The position numbers were made by a program, and so were the translations under genes. DNA of 52,656 bases from Chlamydiia bacterium (GTDB lineage: Bacteria > Chlamydiota > Chlamydiia > Chlamydiales > Rhabdochlamydiaceae): contig JAJPIB010000069.1 in NCBI GenBank assembly GCA_021324995.1, positions 1-52,656 of the forward strand. The letters run 5' to 3'. Under the pieces are notes generated by a model. It worked only from the letters and a program-made list of their open reading frames with translations. It was not told where the DNA came from and searched no databases. Below, piece by piece: positions 1 to 7,244 of the stretch. Position 1 is the stretch's first letter. The number at the start of each line of letters is the position of its first letter.

Positions 1-118
1 CCCGGGATTGGACGATCGAATCTAGCCCCTATTTCTAATAGGGGCGACGATTCAATCGCGCCAATCGCGGAGCTTTCGCTTCGGTCCTAAACCAAATTTT
101 CAATCACGTTGGGTATAA
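1..118. repeat. Palindromic element copy A, cut by the window start
   Basis: This is the right-hand part of the dispersed palindrome. It holds the central hairpin (CCCCTATT, 3-nt loop, AATAGGGG, around 27-45), then CGCTTCGGTCCTAAACC, and ends with the terminal arm whose reverse complement starts TTATACCCAACGTGATTG. It abuts the stop codon (121-123) of the minus-strand methyltransferase gene. Its first 60 bases match the last 60 bases of the window with one mismatch (A at 54 against G at 52650). The left arm lies outside the window. Confidence 0.9.
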
Positions 119-120
119 TT

Positions 121-1077
121 TCAAGAATCGAAAAAATATTCATCCCCACACTCAATTTTTTTTGAGTATGCGTATTCTATTTTATTCTTTTTGGTGATGA
201 TTTTTTGCTCAATTTTTGTCGGAGAACAAAGTTGAAGTTTTACAAAACCTTCTCCTTTCAAGGGACGGCTTAAAACACGGGAATGACAAGATTGGAATTG
301 AGTCTTAGAAAAGATAAGATAAGAAAACTTTTCATCCTCGTAGTTTAAAGTAGCACCTTTAGTTTTTCGATGAAATGAGGCGCGCTCTAAACGCGCTGAA
401 AAGTGGCACCAGTCGTCTTTTGCGAGGGGACATTGATCCGAATGGGGGCAAGGGGCAAGAAGATGAGCGCCTTTTGAAAGGAGGTGATAGCGCAATTTCA
501 TCAAGGAATCATAAGCAACTTTTGATCCTGGTTCAATGATAATAAGAAATTTTTTAGTTAGATTCCAGAGTTTATCGATCAAAGAAAAGCGGTCTTTTTC
601 CAATAATTCATTTAAAAAGTAAGAGGCCATGACAAGATCATGCGATTCTAAATTAAATTCTTTAGTCGCATCCTGACTCACCCATCTTGTTTCTATCTGT
701 TCAAAATCTTCGGTGAGCTTTTTCCCTAGAGCGATAAAGCCCGGATCCCTTTCTAAAAGAGTAGCGGAAATGATGGGAATCCCTGCGTCGACAGCCGCAA
801 GTAACACAGTTCCCGGTCCAGCCCCAACATCTAAAAGAGATGAGATTAATAAGCCCTTAGAACGTTTTTTTAATTCCTTAAAGACTTGGCAAACAACTGT
901 ATAAGTTGCTGGTAGGCGAGAAGATAGATATGCTAATCTTTGCTGGTCGGAATCTAAAGCTTTAACACCCTCCTTACCCGCGCGTTCGCGATAAGTGGTT
1001 GTCAACTTTTCTCTAGCTTTAGCAAGGGCATTTAAAGAATGCCCTTCTAAAAGAAGCTCTATTTTAGATTTTAACAA
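121..1077 (-). CDS. Rsm22-like SAM-dependent methyltransferase
   Basis: A 318-residue protein with a class I methyltransferase core: the SAM-binding motif LLDVGAGPGT is at residues 81-90, followed by LLERD (107-111) as the acidic end of beta-2. A C-terminal cysteine set, CPHSDQCP at 210-217 and DWCHF at 222-226 (Cys210, Cys216, Cys224), is typical of the Rsm22 family, whose mitochondrial members act on or assemble the small ribosomal subunit and bind a metal or Fe-S cluster. The role in ribosome assembly is inferred from the family. The only in-frame start near the N terminus is TTG with no clear ribosome binding site, so the start is uncertain. The gene ends two bases before repeat copy A, and copy B lies upstream, so it is bracketed by palindromes. 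Confidence 0.8.
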   Translation of the reverse strand: MLKSKIELLLEGHSLNALAKAREKLTTTYRERAGKEGVKALDSDQQRLAYLSSRLPATYTVVCQVFKELKKRSKGLLISSLLDVGAGPGTVLLAAVDAGIPIISATLLERDPGFIALGKKLTEDFEQIETRWVSQDATKEFNLESHDLVMASYFLNELLEKDRFSLIDKLWNLTKKFLIIIEPGSKVAYDSLMKLRYHLLSKGAHLLAPCPHSDQCPLAKDDWCHFSARLERASFHRKTKGATLNYEDEKFSYLIFSKTQFQSCHSRVLSRPLKGEGFVKLQLCSPTKIEQKIITKKNKIEYAYSKKIECGDEYFFDS

Positions 1078-1130
1078 AACAAATAATCCAGTTAATTACA
1101 GGAATAATACATCAAATAACACTTACCGCG

Positions 1131-1228
1131 TTATACCCAACGTGATTGAAAATTTGGATTTAAGACCGCGCCAATCCCGGGAGCTTTCGCTTCGGTCCTA
1201 AACCAAATTTTCAGTCACGTTGCGTATA
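1131..1228. repeat. Palindromic element copy B (internally deleted, 98 bp)
   Basis: Left arm TTATACCCAACGTGATTG..., then GATTTAAGACCGCGCCAATC, CCGGGAGCTTTCGCTTCGG and the right arm ending in GTTGCGTATA. The central CCCCTATT/AATAGGGG hairpin of the full element is missing. The two arms differ at a few positions (GTGATTG on the left, GTGACTG on the right read inwards). It fills the space between the methyltransferase start and the ung end, and supplies the ung stop codon. Confidence 0.9.
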
Positions 1229-1899
1229 CCCCAATCGATCGGTGTTTTTCCCCACTTTTCTAAAAACGCATTGATCTTTGAGAAGTGACGACATCCAAAA
1301 AAACCGCTGTGCGCGGAAAAAGGGGACGGGTGGGGAGCGGTAAGCACAGCATGTGCTTTGCTTTGGTCTTTAAAGGCGTGCTGCAATTTCTCTTGAGCAG
1401 ATTTTCCCCACAATACAAATACAAGAGGATCCTCTCGATTAACGAGCTTAGAGATGACTGCATCGGTAAAACGTTCCCATCCCCTACCGTAATGAGATTT
1501 CGGCTCCCCTGCGCGCACAGTAAGTGTCGCATTTAACAGCATTACGCCTTGCGTAGCCCAAGAAGATAGACACCCTTCTTTCGATGGAAGAATTCCTAAA
1601 TCCTGCTGCAATTCCAGATAAATGTTTTTCAGAGATGGGGGCAAAGGTATTCCTTCAGGAACGCTGAAGGAAAGCCCATGCGCCTGGCCTGGCCCGTGAT
1701 AAGGATCTTGCCCCATGATCACAACTTTCACTTTATCGAACGGGGTTTGGACAAAAGCATTAAAGATGAGCGATTCAGGGGGATAAATAATCTTTTGTTC
1801 CTCCTTCTCTTTAGCGATAAATTTCCTCAACTCCAAGAAATAAGGTTGTTGCATTTCATCCATTAATTGCTGTTTCCAACTTGGGTCAAACTTAACCAT
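1198..1899 (-). CDS. ung: Uracil-DNA glycosylase (family 1)
   Basis: This enzyme removes uracil from DNA as the first step of base excision repair. From the ATG at 1899 the protein is 233 residues. The water-activating motif GQDPYH is at 63-68 (catalytic Asp65), the uracil-binding Asn is in LLNATLTVR (121-129), and the DNA-intercalation loop HPSPFSAHSGF is at 190-200 (His190). The ATG at 1899 is preferred over upstream codons because AAGGG lies just before it and it leaves a 17-nt gap from the upstream CBM-like gene, which suggests co-transcription. Family members usually end close to the PIDW motif (220-223). Here about nine more residues (IRNVTENLV) and the TAG stop are encoded by repeat copy B, so the natural 3' end has been replaced by the element. 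Confidence 0.97.
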   Translation of the reverse strand: MVKFDPSWKQQLMDEMQQPYFLELRKFIAKEKEEQKIIYPPESLIFNAFVQTPFDKVKVVIMGQDPYHGPGQAHGLSFSVPEGIPLPPSLKNIYLELQQDLGILPSKEGCLSSWATQGVMLLNATLTVRAGEPKSHYGRGWERFTDAVISKLVNREDPLVFVLWGKSAQEKLQHAFKDQSKAHAVLTAPHPSPFSAHSGFFGCRHFSKINAFLEKWGKTPIDWGIRNVTENLV

Positions 1900-1916
1900 A
1901 AACACCCTTAAAAGGA

Positions 1917-2672
1917 TTAATATCTGAGAGAGATATTTTCTTTTTTCCCGCAATCCAATCTACGGTTTTTTCCCGGTTCCCATTCGGTATCATTGCGAAG
2001 GATTTTGTATTCTAGATAAGGGAAATCCCCCTGAACTTCATAGACCCACATGTCGCCTCCTTTGTTTGTAAGCTTAATGCCCTTATCCCAACTCATTCCG
2101 GGACCAACGCCGCGAATATAAAGCGCATTTTCCAGACCTATATCGCATCGAATGGTAATTTGAGTTGTTTTAGGAGAAAAGACTGCATGAATATGATTGT
2201 AACAAGAGCATAACCTTCCATGATTGTTGTTCTGAAATTTCCACATCTCTTGCGAAACCGGATAAAGAGGGGAGTTTAGATGAGAACAGTTTATGAAATT
2301 TTTAGCCAAAGTAATTCTACTCAATACTTGAAAGATTTTGCTATCAATGTACGTATCAATTTGTGGACATACATCTTTGAGCTCATTTTTTTCTGAATCC
2401 CTCAGCGCACCGATGACCGTATTGGAGAGCTCCTTACAACGGCGAACCGCACTTAAAATGCTGGTAATATAAGCCGATTCCATATGCCCAAGGGTAAATT
2501 TTGGTGATGTACAGAATCCTGATAAATTTGGGTCGTGACCAACCTGTTCCAAAACCTGAAAGGATGCAGAACTTAGCTCCTGGGTGGTCATGCGATCAAA
2601 GGAATTAAAGCGTTCTCTAATATTAGATATTGCATGCAATTCAGAGACTTGTTTTGAAATTGAAACTGACAT
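1917..2672 (-). CDS. Hypothetical protein with C-terminal CBM20/E-set-like domain
   Basis: A 251-residue protein with no signal peptide. Residues 1-165 are mostly helical and unrecognised. The last 85 residues look like a starch-binding CBM20/CBM48-type beta sandwich: TTQITIRCDIGLENALYIRG, then GMSWDKGIKL, WVYEV, LEYKIL and W.PG.NR in the usual order. Such domains bind alpha-glucans such as glycogen. Chlamydiae store glycogen, and some live where host glycogen is available, so glycan binding is a reasonable inference, not shown. The start is supported by AGAGGTG upstream of the ATG. It lies 17 nt upstream of ung on the same strand and is probably in one transcript with it. It could also be a chlamydial inclusion protein. 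Confidence 0.65.
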   Translation of the reverse strand: MSVSISKQVSELHAISNIRERFNSFDRMTTQELSSASFQVLEQVGHDPNLSGFCTSPKFTLGHMESAYITSILSAVRRCKELSNTVIGALRDSEKNELKDVCPQIDTYIDSKIFQVLSRITLAKNFINCSHLNSPLYPVSQEMWKFQNNNHGRLCSCYNHIHAVFSPKTTQITIRCDIGLENALYIRGVGPGMSWDKGIKLTNKGGDMWVYEVQGDFPYLEYKILRNDTEWEPGKNRRLDCGKKENISLRY

Positions 2673-2755
2673 TTTTCACCTCTATATTTTTTCATTTGCA
2701 GAGATAATAACACCACCCTAAAGTTTAAAACAATCCTCTCCAATGGAAGAATAAA

Positions 2756-2819
2756 TATACCCAACGTGACTGAAAATTTGGCTCGGTCCTAAACCAAATT
2801 TTCAGTCACGTTGGGTATA
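2756..2819. repeat. Palindromic element copy C (minimal 64-bp hairpin)
   Basis: Two perfect 26-bp arms, TATACCCAACGTGACTG... and its exact reverse complement, enclose only a 12-nt centre (CTCGGTCCTAAA). Both arms carry the C variant (GTGACTG/CAGTCAC), so they match each other better than they match most other copies. It sits between the divergent promoter regions of the CBM-like gene and the 84-residue gene. TA dinucleotides flank the TACCC...GGGTA core. Confidence 0.93.
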
Positions 2820-2865
2820 AATGAAATATTTTTATATCAGCATGGCTTTGATATCGGTATATTCA

Positions 2866-2895
2866 TTGACAGAAACCGAGAAAAAGCCATAAGAT
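2866..2895 (+). promoter_or_regulatory. Sigma-70-like promoter candidate
   Basis: TTGACA at 2866-2871 is a perfect -35 box, and TAAGAT at 2890-2895 is a good -10 box, separated by 18 nt. It would drive the 84-residue gene starting at 2950 and possibly the tRNA-Pro just downstream. No mapped transcript supports it; the call rests on the motif and spacing. Confidence 0.6.
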
Positions 2896-2949
2896 TCTTC
2901 TACTTAAGAAGGGATAGAGATCCCCTGAGCACGAAACAAGGAAACTCCG

Positions 2950-3204
2950 ATGAAAGACCTCGCTGAAAACAACCTCATTCGCTTCAAGAATATCTCAAAA
3001 AAGAAGGATGCGATTTACGCTAACTTCAAAGTGAAAGGTGTGAAAGGAGGGGTAAATTTCTCAGCCTCGATCACTGTGGATATTTCCGCTGCAGAGGTTC
3101 ATGCGGGAGACGTCCTTGAAAAAATCATCGAAGAATGTGCACGCATCGGTGTTAAAGAATTTAAGCGCTCAGAGTTTCAATTCGAAGGTCTCACTTCTGT
3201 CTAA
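2950..3204 (+). CDS. Small conserved hypothetical protein
   Basis: An 84-residue soluble protein rich in Lys and Glu, beginning MKDLAENNLIRFKNISKKKD and ending FQFEGLTSV. No signal peptide, membrane segment or known motif is visible. A beta-rich first half (YANFKVKGVKGGVNFSASI) precedes an amphipathic helix (DVLEKIIEECARIG). The start is well supported by AAGGA seven to eight bases before the ATG and by a strong promoter-like sequence at 2866-2895. A tRNA-Pro gene follows within 8 nt, so both may be on one transcript. I do not recognise the family; good codon structure and signals suggest a real, expressed gene. Confidence 0.75.
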   Translation: MKDLAENNLIRFKNISKKKDAIYANFKVKGVKGGVNFSASITVDISAAEVHAGDVLEKIIEECARIGVKEFKRSEFQFEGLTSV

Positions 3205-3211
3205 TTTTTAT

Positions 3212-3286
3212 CTGGGTGTAGCGCAGCTTGGGTAGCGCACAAGCCTGGGGGGCTTGGGGTCGTAGGTTCAAATCCTATCACCCAGA
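3212..3286 (+). tRNA. tRNA-Pro (anticodon GGG)
   Basis: A complete cloverleaf can be drawn. The acceptor stem is CTGGGTG/CACCCAG with discriminator A. The D arm is closed by GCGC/GCGC. The anticodon stem CAAGC/GCTTG encloses the loop CTGGGGG with GGG at 3247-3249. The T arm is GTAGG-TTCAAAT-CCTAT. No CCA is encoded. GGG reads CCC and CCU codons. The last 9 nt of the tRNA overlap, on the opposite strand, the stop codon and final codons of the RlmD/TrmA-like gene. Confidence 0.95.
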
Positions 3287-4444
3287 TTCTTTTGTAAACG
3301 TGCACAAGACTTCAACGTGATCCGTTCCTGGAAAAAACAGAAATGCTTCAGCGTTCTGAATTCTCCAACCATATGTCAATAATTTCTCAGCATCTTTTTG
3401 AAAAGACCGCGGCCCACAACTTAAGTAAATCAGTTGCGTTCCCGCGAGCGCATTACACAAAACCTCCAGAACTTTAAAATCTAACCCTTTGCGGGGCGGA
3501 TCCACAATAACGACTCTATTTTCTGCGATGAGGTCAACCAAATCTTCCGAAGGGGAAACTTGCATCGAAATGTTGTTTCTCGTTTCCGGGGAAAGTTTTT
3601 GTCGACTCAGTTCGAAGCATTGCAAAGCAAAAGGATTGATCTCCACGCACGTGACTCGATTAGTCGAAGAGACAACATTTAAACCTATCGCGCCAATCCC
3701 AGCGTAAAGCTCTAAAATCTTAGCGTTTGGAAGAGTCCATTCACCGATACGATTTAAAACAATTTCAAATAGGGCTAAATTGGCTTGAGAAAAACATGCC
3801 GGATGAAAGGCGCACTCAACAGAACCCAGATGCTCCCATAGATACTCTTCGCCCAGTAAATGCGTCCACTCATCGCCAAAAATGCGATTGGTCTGAAAAG
3901 GCTGAAAATTTAACCAAATGGAATGAAAACCTCCCATTCTGTAAAGCTGTTTGACAAATTCATCGACGCAAGATTTTTTTTCATTCACAACAAGAGTGAG
4001 TTGCACGTTCCGTGTTTTGCGTTCAACAGCAAATTGAAGATAACGTAAAGTTCCCGATCCTTTATGTTCATCATAGGGCTCGATTTGGTGTCTAATCATC
4101 GCCTCTTTGATTTTTGCATAGCTCGAGTTAATTGAAGCATGATGCAATGGGCATGTCGGGATAGAGACGACATCGTGGGAATGGGATTTAAAGAGACCGA
4201 TTTGAGGATCTCGGGCATTTCCCCGAACGGCGAGTTTGGAACGCGTCCGCCATCCCGTTACCTCTCCAGTTGTCAATGGAAGGGAAATATGGGGTGCCAT
4301 TGATTGAAAAAATTTCCTGATATCCTTTAAAACAGGGGGACATGAAACATCGCCCTGAGCGCTACACCCTGAGCATAAAGGAAAGTACTGGCAACTGAGC
4401 GGTGTGGAAAATTCTGTCATAAACTGTCGCAACAGATTGTTCAT
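3278..4444 (-). CDS. RlmD/TrmA-type RNA (uracil-5-)-methyltransferase
   Basis: This enzyme transfers a methyl group from SAM to C5 of a uridine in rRNA or tRNA. The N-terminal cysteine cluster CQYFPLCSGC plus a later Cys (PLSCQYF...GDVSCPP) fits the 4Fe-4S cluster of RlmD-type enzymes. The SAM motif ILELYAGIGAIGLN, the substrate motif VIVDPPRKGLD and the nucleophile region YLSCGPRSFQKD follow in the family order. Length (about 388-401 residues) fits the family. Target (23S rRNA or tRNA) cannot be told from sequence. Start codons at 4483 (GTG), 4444 (ATG) and 4420 (ATG) are all possible and none has a good ribosome binding site. The 3' end overlaps the tRNA-Pro gene by 9 nt on the opposite strand. 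Confidence 0.85.
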   Translation of the reverse strand: MNNLLRQFMTEFSTPLSCQYFPLCSGCSAQGDVSCPPVLKDIRKFFQSMAPHISLPLTTGEVTGWRTRSKLAVRGNARDPQIGLFKSHSHDVVSIPTCPLHHASINSSYAKIKEAMIRHQIEPYDEHKGSGTLRYLQFAVERKTRNVQLTLVVNEKKSCVDEFVKQLYRMGGFHSIWLNFQPFQTNRIFGDEWTHLLGEEYLWEHLGSVECAFHPACFSQANLALFEIVLNRIGEWTLPNAKILELYAGIGAIGLNVVSSTNRVTCVEINPFALQCFELSRQKLSPETRNNISMQVSPSEDLVDLIAENRVVIVDPPRKGLDFKVLEVLCNALAGTQLIYLSCGPRSFQKDAEKLLTYGWRIQNAEAFLFFPGTDHVEVLCTFTKESG

Positions 4445-4698
4445 AAACTGAAGATTGTCTAAAACCCCCTGATTTATGACCACTGTTTATACAATTTATG
4501 AACAGATCATTTCTCTCCTAGTTTTTGGAGGGTTATGAACACTTCCACAACACAAGAAGACTAAGAGATTCTTATATATACCTATAGTTAAAAGAAAATC
4601 CGAAAGCATCCAAGGGGTAGTAAATAAAATTTTAGCAAAAAATCCCTCTTAAAATAAGTCTGAGATCTTTAAAATGGCCTTTCATAAGCAAGGATCCT

Positions 4699-5379
4699 AT
4701 GACCATTGCAATGGACCATAAACATTTTTTTTCTCTAGAGAACTATTCTCATGCTTCGCTTTTTGAAGGTTGCCAATATCCGTGGGAAGCGTTGAGCAAG
4801 TTGAAAGAATATCTCAATGCGATGGAATTAGGGAAAATTGAAGTCGCTATTCCCTCTGGGGTGCATTTGATCAATCCTCATTTGATCTCTATTGGAGTGG
4901 GAACGGTTGTTGAGCCAGGTGCATTCATTCAAGGGCCTTGTGTGATTGGAAAAAATTGCAGCATTCGTCACGGAGCTTATATTCGCGGCGATGTGCTCGT
5001 TGGCGATGCTTGTGTCATTGGACACGACACTGAAGTGAAGCATTCCATTTTTTTGAATGCAGTTGCAGCGGCACATTTTAATTATGTCGGCAATTCCATT
5101 TTGGGAAACAGAAGCAATCTGGGCGCTGGAGTCAAGTGTGCAAATCTAAGGTTGGACAACCAGCCTGTATTTGTGGTCGTTCAGGGAGAGAAGGTGGATA
5201 CTGGATTGCATAAACTGGGAGCTATTGTGGGCGATGGGGCTCAAGTGGGATGCAACTGTGTACTCAATCCTGGAACGATCTTGGGAAAAAATACTTTTTG
5301 TTTTCCCTGTTTAAATATTTATGGGTTTGTTTCAGAAAACGGCAAGGTAAAGCCGTCAATGAAGAATATTGTGGAGTAA
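4699..5379 (+). CDS. Hexapeptide-repeat (left-handed beta-helix) nucleotide-sugar-type transferase
   Basis: A 226-residue protein. After an N-terminal helical part, residues 60-215 show hexapeptide repeats of the LpxA/GlmU kind, for example GVGTVVEPGAFIQGPCVIG, NCSIRHGAYIRGDVLVGDAC and NRSNLGAGVKCANLRLDN. The NxGAGVxCxN stretch resembles the acetyltransferase half of GlmU and sugar-1-phosphate nucleotidylyltransferase relatives. There is no N-terminal GxGTRM pyrophosphorylase motif, so it is not a full GlmU. Acyl or acetyl transfer to an amino sugar for cell-envelope synthesis is inferred. AAGGA precedes the ATG. The prenyl synthase starts 4 nt after its stop, so they form an operon. In Chlamydia trachomatis, from memory, a similar glmU-like/ispA pair exists (CT629/CT628). 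Confidence 0.75.
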   Translation: MTIAMDHKHFFSLENYSHASLFEGCQYPWEALSKLKEYLNAMELGKIEVAIPSGVHLINPHLISIGVGTVVEPGAFIQGPCVIGKNCSIRHGAYIRGDVLVGDACVIGHDTEVKHSIFLNAVAAAHFNYVGNSILGNRSNLGAGVKCANLRLDNQPVFVVVQGEKVDTGLHKLGAIVGDGAQVGCNCVLNPGTILGKNTFCFPCLNIYGFVSENGKVKPSMKNIVE

Positions 5380-5383
5380 AAAA

Positions 5384-6322
5384 ATGGTCATGCAAACAGC
5401 GGTTAAAAGAACATTGGGAGAGTCTCATAAGTATGAGAATTCTCATTTCTTTTTTCACCGCGATAAGATTGAACAAGCGATAGCTAAAAGCATTCTTTCT
5501 TTTGGAGAAAAAACTAAACTTCGCGATGCGTGTGAGTATGCTCTTACAACTAGCGGAAAGCGTTTCCGCCCTCTCATCGTCATTTTTATTGCAGAAGCTT
5601 TAGGAAATGGTTTGAATGTTTATGAATCTGCGCTCGCTGTTGAATTTTTCCACACTGCTTCTTTAATTGCAGATGATCTGCCTTGCATGGATAACGATGA
5701 CGAAAGGCGCGACAAGCCTTCCTTGCATAAAGTTTACGGGGAAGCGATTGCCCTTCTATCGAGCTATGCATTGATCACAGCAGCTTTTGAAAAAATTCAT
5801 AGCAATGCAATGGTGATGCAAGACGCAGGTCCACCTTTTTCCCATTTTAGCGACCGAGCTTGCACACTGGCCCTGGAATCAGCGACGCAGTGCGCCGGAA
5901 TTTTAGGAGCGACGGGCGGGCAATTCTTGGATCTTTTCCCACCGAATCAAAATTTGGAGACCGTTAAACAGGTGATCTACAAAAAGACCGTGACTCTTTT
6001 TGAGGTCTCTTTTGTTCTCGGGTGGCTCTTTGGCGGCGGAGATGTCAGCAAATTAGAAAAGGTCAAAAAAGCGGCTTACCACTTTGGATTGGCTTTTCAG
6101 ATCGCCGACGATCTCGCAGATTTGCTCCAGGATGAGAAGAAACAGCGTGAGATCAGCATCGCCCGTCTAATCGGCAGAGAGCGGGGCCTGCTGCTGTTTG
6201 ATGAGGAAATGCGGCATTTCAGAAATGAACTTTCAGATCTCAACCTTCTTACTCCCTCCTTTGAAAAAATGTGCGATATCCTCATTCGATACGCCATTGA
6301 GAATGCAAAAGCACCGGCTTAA
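5384..6322 (+). CDS. ispA: Trans-isoprenyl diphosphate synthase (FPP/GGPP synthase)
   Basis: It condenses IPP with an allylic diphosphate to make farnesyl or geranylgeranyl diphosphate, feeding undecaprenyl lipid carriers and quinones. From the ATG at 5384 it has 312 residues. The first aspartate-rich motif DDLPCMD is at 97-103, the conserved GKRFRP at 58-63, and the second aspartate-rich motif in QIADDLADL near 238-246. The sequence two residues before the first Asp motif (SLIADD) fits bacterial FPP synthases. GGAG ends seven bases before this ATG, which decides the start over an upstream TTG at 5369. The next gene begins at or just after its stop. Confidence 0.93.
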   Translation: MVMQTAVKRTLGESHKYENSHFFFHRDKIEQAIAKSILSFGEKTKLRDACEYALTTSGKRFRPLIVIFIAEALGNGLNVYESALAVEFFHTASLIADDLPCMDNDDERRDKPSLHKVYGEAIALLSSYALITAAFEKIHSNAMVMQDAGPPFSHFSDRACTLALESATQCAGILGATGGQFLDLFPPNQNLETVKQVIYKKTVTLFEVSFVLGWLFGGGDVSKLEKVKKAAYHFGLAFQIADDLADLLQDEKKQREISIARLIGRERGLLLFDEEMRHFRNELSDLNLLTPSFEKMCDILIRYAIENAKAPA

Positions 6323-6329
6323 ACTTTTT

Positions 6330-7214
6330 ATGACCACAAGTGTTTCTCGATTTAATTACCAAGAGAGAGTTGGGGAATTTCAAACGAAATTGCGCGATTA
6401 TGAAAGGCGCATGAATATTTCCTCTCCAGTAAATCTTTCTTTTATTGAGTTTCACGAATCAGCTTGCGCTCAACTGCTGAATAAAAGTATTTGTCTCCCT
6501 TCTTGGTTTTTATTCAAATATGAGGATATTCCCGAGCGATTTCGGATTAGGGATATGAGCGATCCTCGCTTTAATGATTCGCGGTTTTTAAATGAAGTTG
6601 CTGGCTGGATGAATGAGAAAATTGCAGAGCTAGGCCTAACGACTATTTGCCGCCCTGCCGATCGTGAAATTTTAAAAAATTTCATCTATATTCTCAGGGA
6701 TCCTTCCCTATTTGAAAAGGGTAAGGATTTTATTATTGGCCATGAACTTGCTCATCTCGCCCATTTCCAAGAGGGATTAGCAATAAAACTCTATGATAGC
6801 ATTGCTCTCGGTGGAATCATGGCAGCGTTTTTTTTGCTGTTTCTAACTGTGTCGATGGCACCTATTGTGCATTTAGGAATTACTGTAGGCGTTTGCGGGA
6901 TTGCGATCGCGATGACAGTTGGCGGTATTTGTGGTTCTTTAGCTCATCAAAGACATGCTGCGCTATCAATGATTGAAGAGGAAAAAAAAGCGGATTTGGA
7001 TGCAGTTAAAATGTTGAACGATGCCAAAGGGGGAATTTATTATTTTCAATCCTCGATTGATCGGCATTTGGCATTAAGGCGATCTTCTTTTGCTGCACAA
7101 AGAGATATCGATGAAAGAGGAAACAATCTAAAAGATAAGCATCATCCTCCCCTCACCGACAGAGTGGCCTATCTCACTCAGTGGCAAAGAGAAACATTAA
7201 GAGGCCTTGGTTAG
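6330..7214 (+). CDS. M48-like membrane zinc metallopeptidase
   Basis: A 295-residue protein, if started at the ATG at 6330; an in-frame ATG at 6303 overlaps the prenyl synthase and is also possible. The zinc motif HELAH is at about 138-142, in the context DFIIGHELAHLAHF. Two hydrophobic segments follow (about residues 160-180 and 183-205), and a third ligand candidate lies in EEEKKADLDAVKML near 216-229, the layout of M48 (HtpX/Ste24-like) peptidases. Membrane location and a quality-control role are inferred from the family. It may be translationally coupled to the prenyl synthase. Its stop codon lies in the loop of the terminator shared with recA. Confidence 0.75.
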   Translation: MTTSVSRFNYQERVGEFQTKLRDYERRMNISSPVNLSFIEFHESACAQLLNKSICLPSWFLFKYEDIPERFRIRDMSDPRFNDSRFLNEVAGWMNEKIAELGLTTICRPADREILKNFIYILRDPSLFEKGKDFIIGHELAHLAHFQEGLAIKLYDSIALGGIMAAFFLLFLTVSMAPIVHLGITVGVCGIAIAMTVGGICGSLAHQRHAALSMIEEEKKADLDAVKMLNDAKGGIYYFQSSIDRHLALRRSSFAAQRDIDERGNNLKDKHHPPLTDRVAYLTQWQRETLRGLG

Positions 7215-7244
7215 TGAAGGCCCCTTTTTCGTTTTTTTAGACTT
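7202..7244 (+). terminator. Intrinsic terminator between the M48-like gene and recA
   Basis: AGGCCTT (loop GGTTAGTG) AAGGCCC is followed by CTTTTTCGTTTTTTT. The hairpin and T-run fit a rho-independent terminator for the plus strand. The plus-strand gene's TAG stop is inside the loop. recA ends immediately beyond on the other strand and may use the region as well. Confidence 0.75.

Noticed and set aside
1..2820. CRISPR array suggested by three repeat copies near the left end
   Set aside because: Copies are palindromic, differ in length, are separated by whole genes and are not regularly spaced; no cas genes are present.
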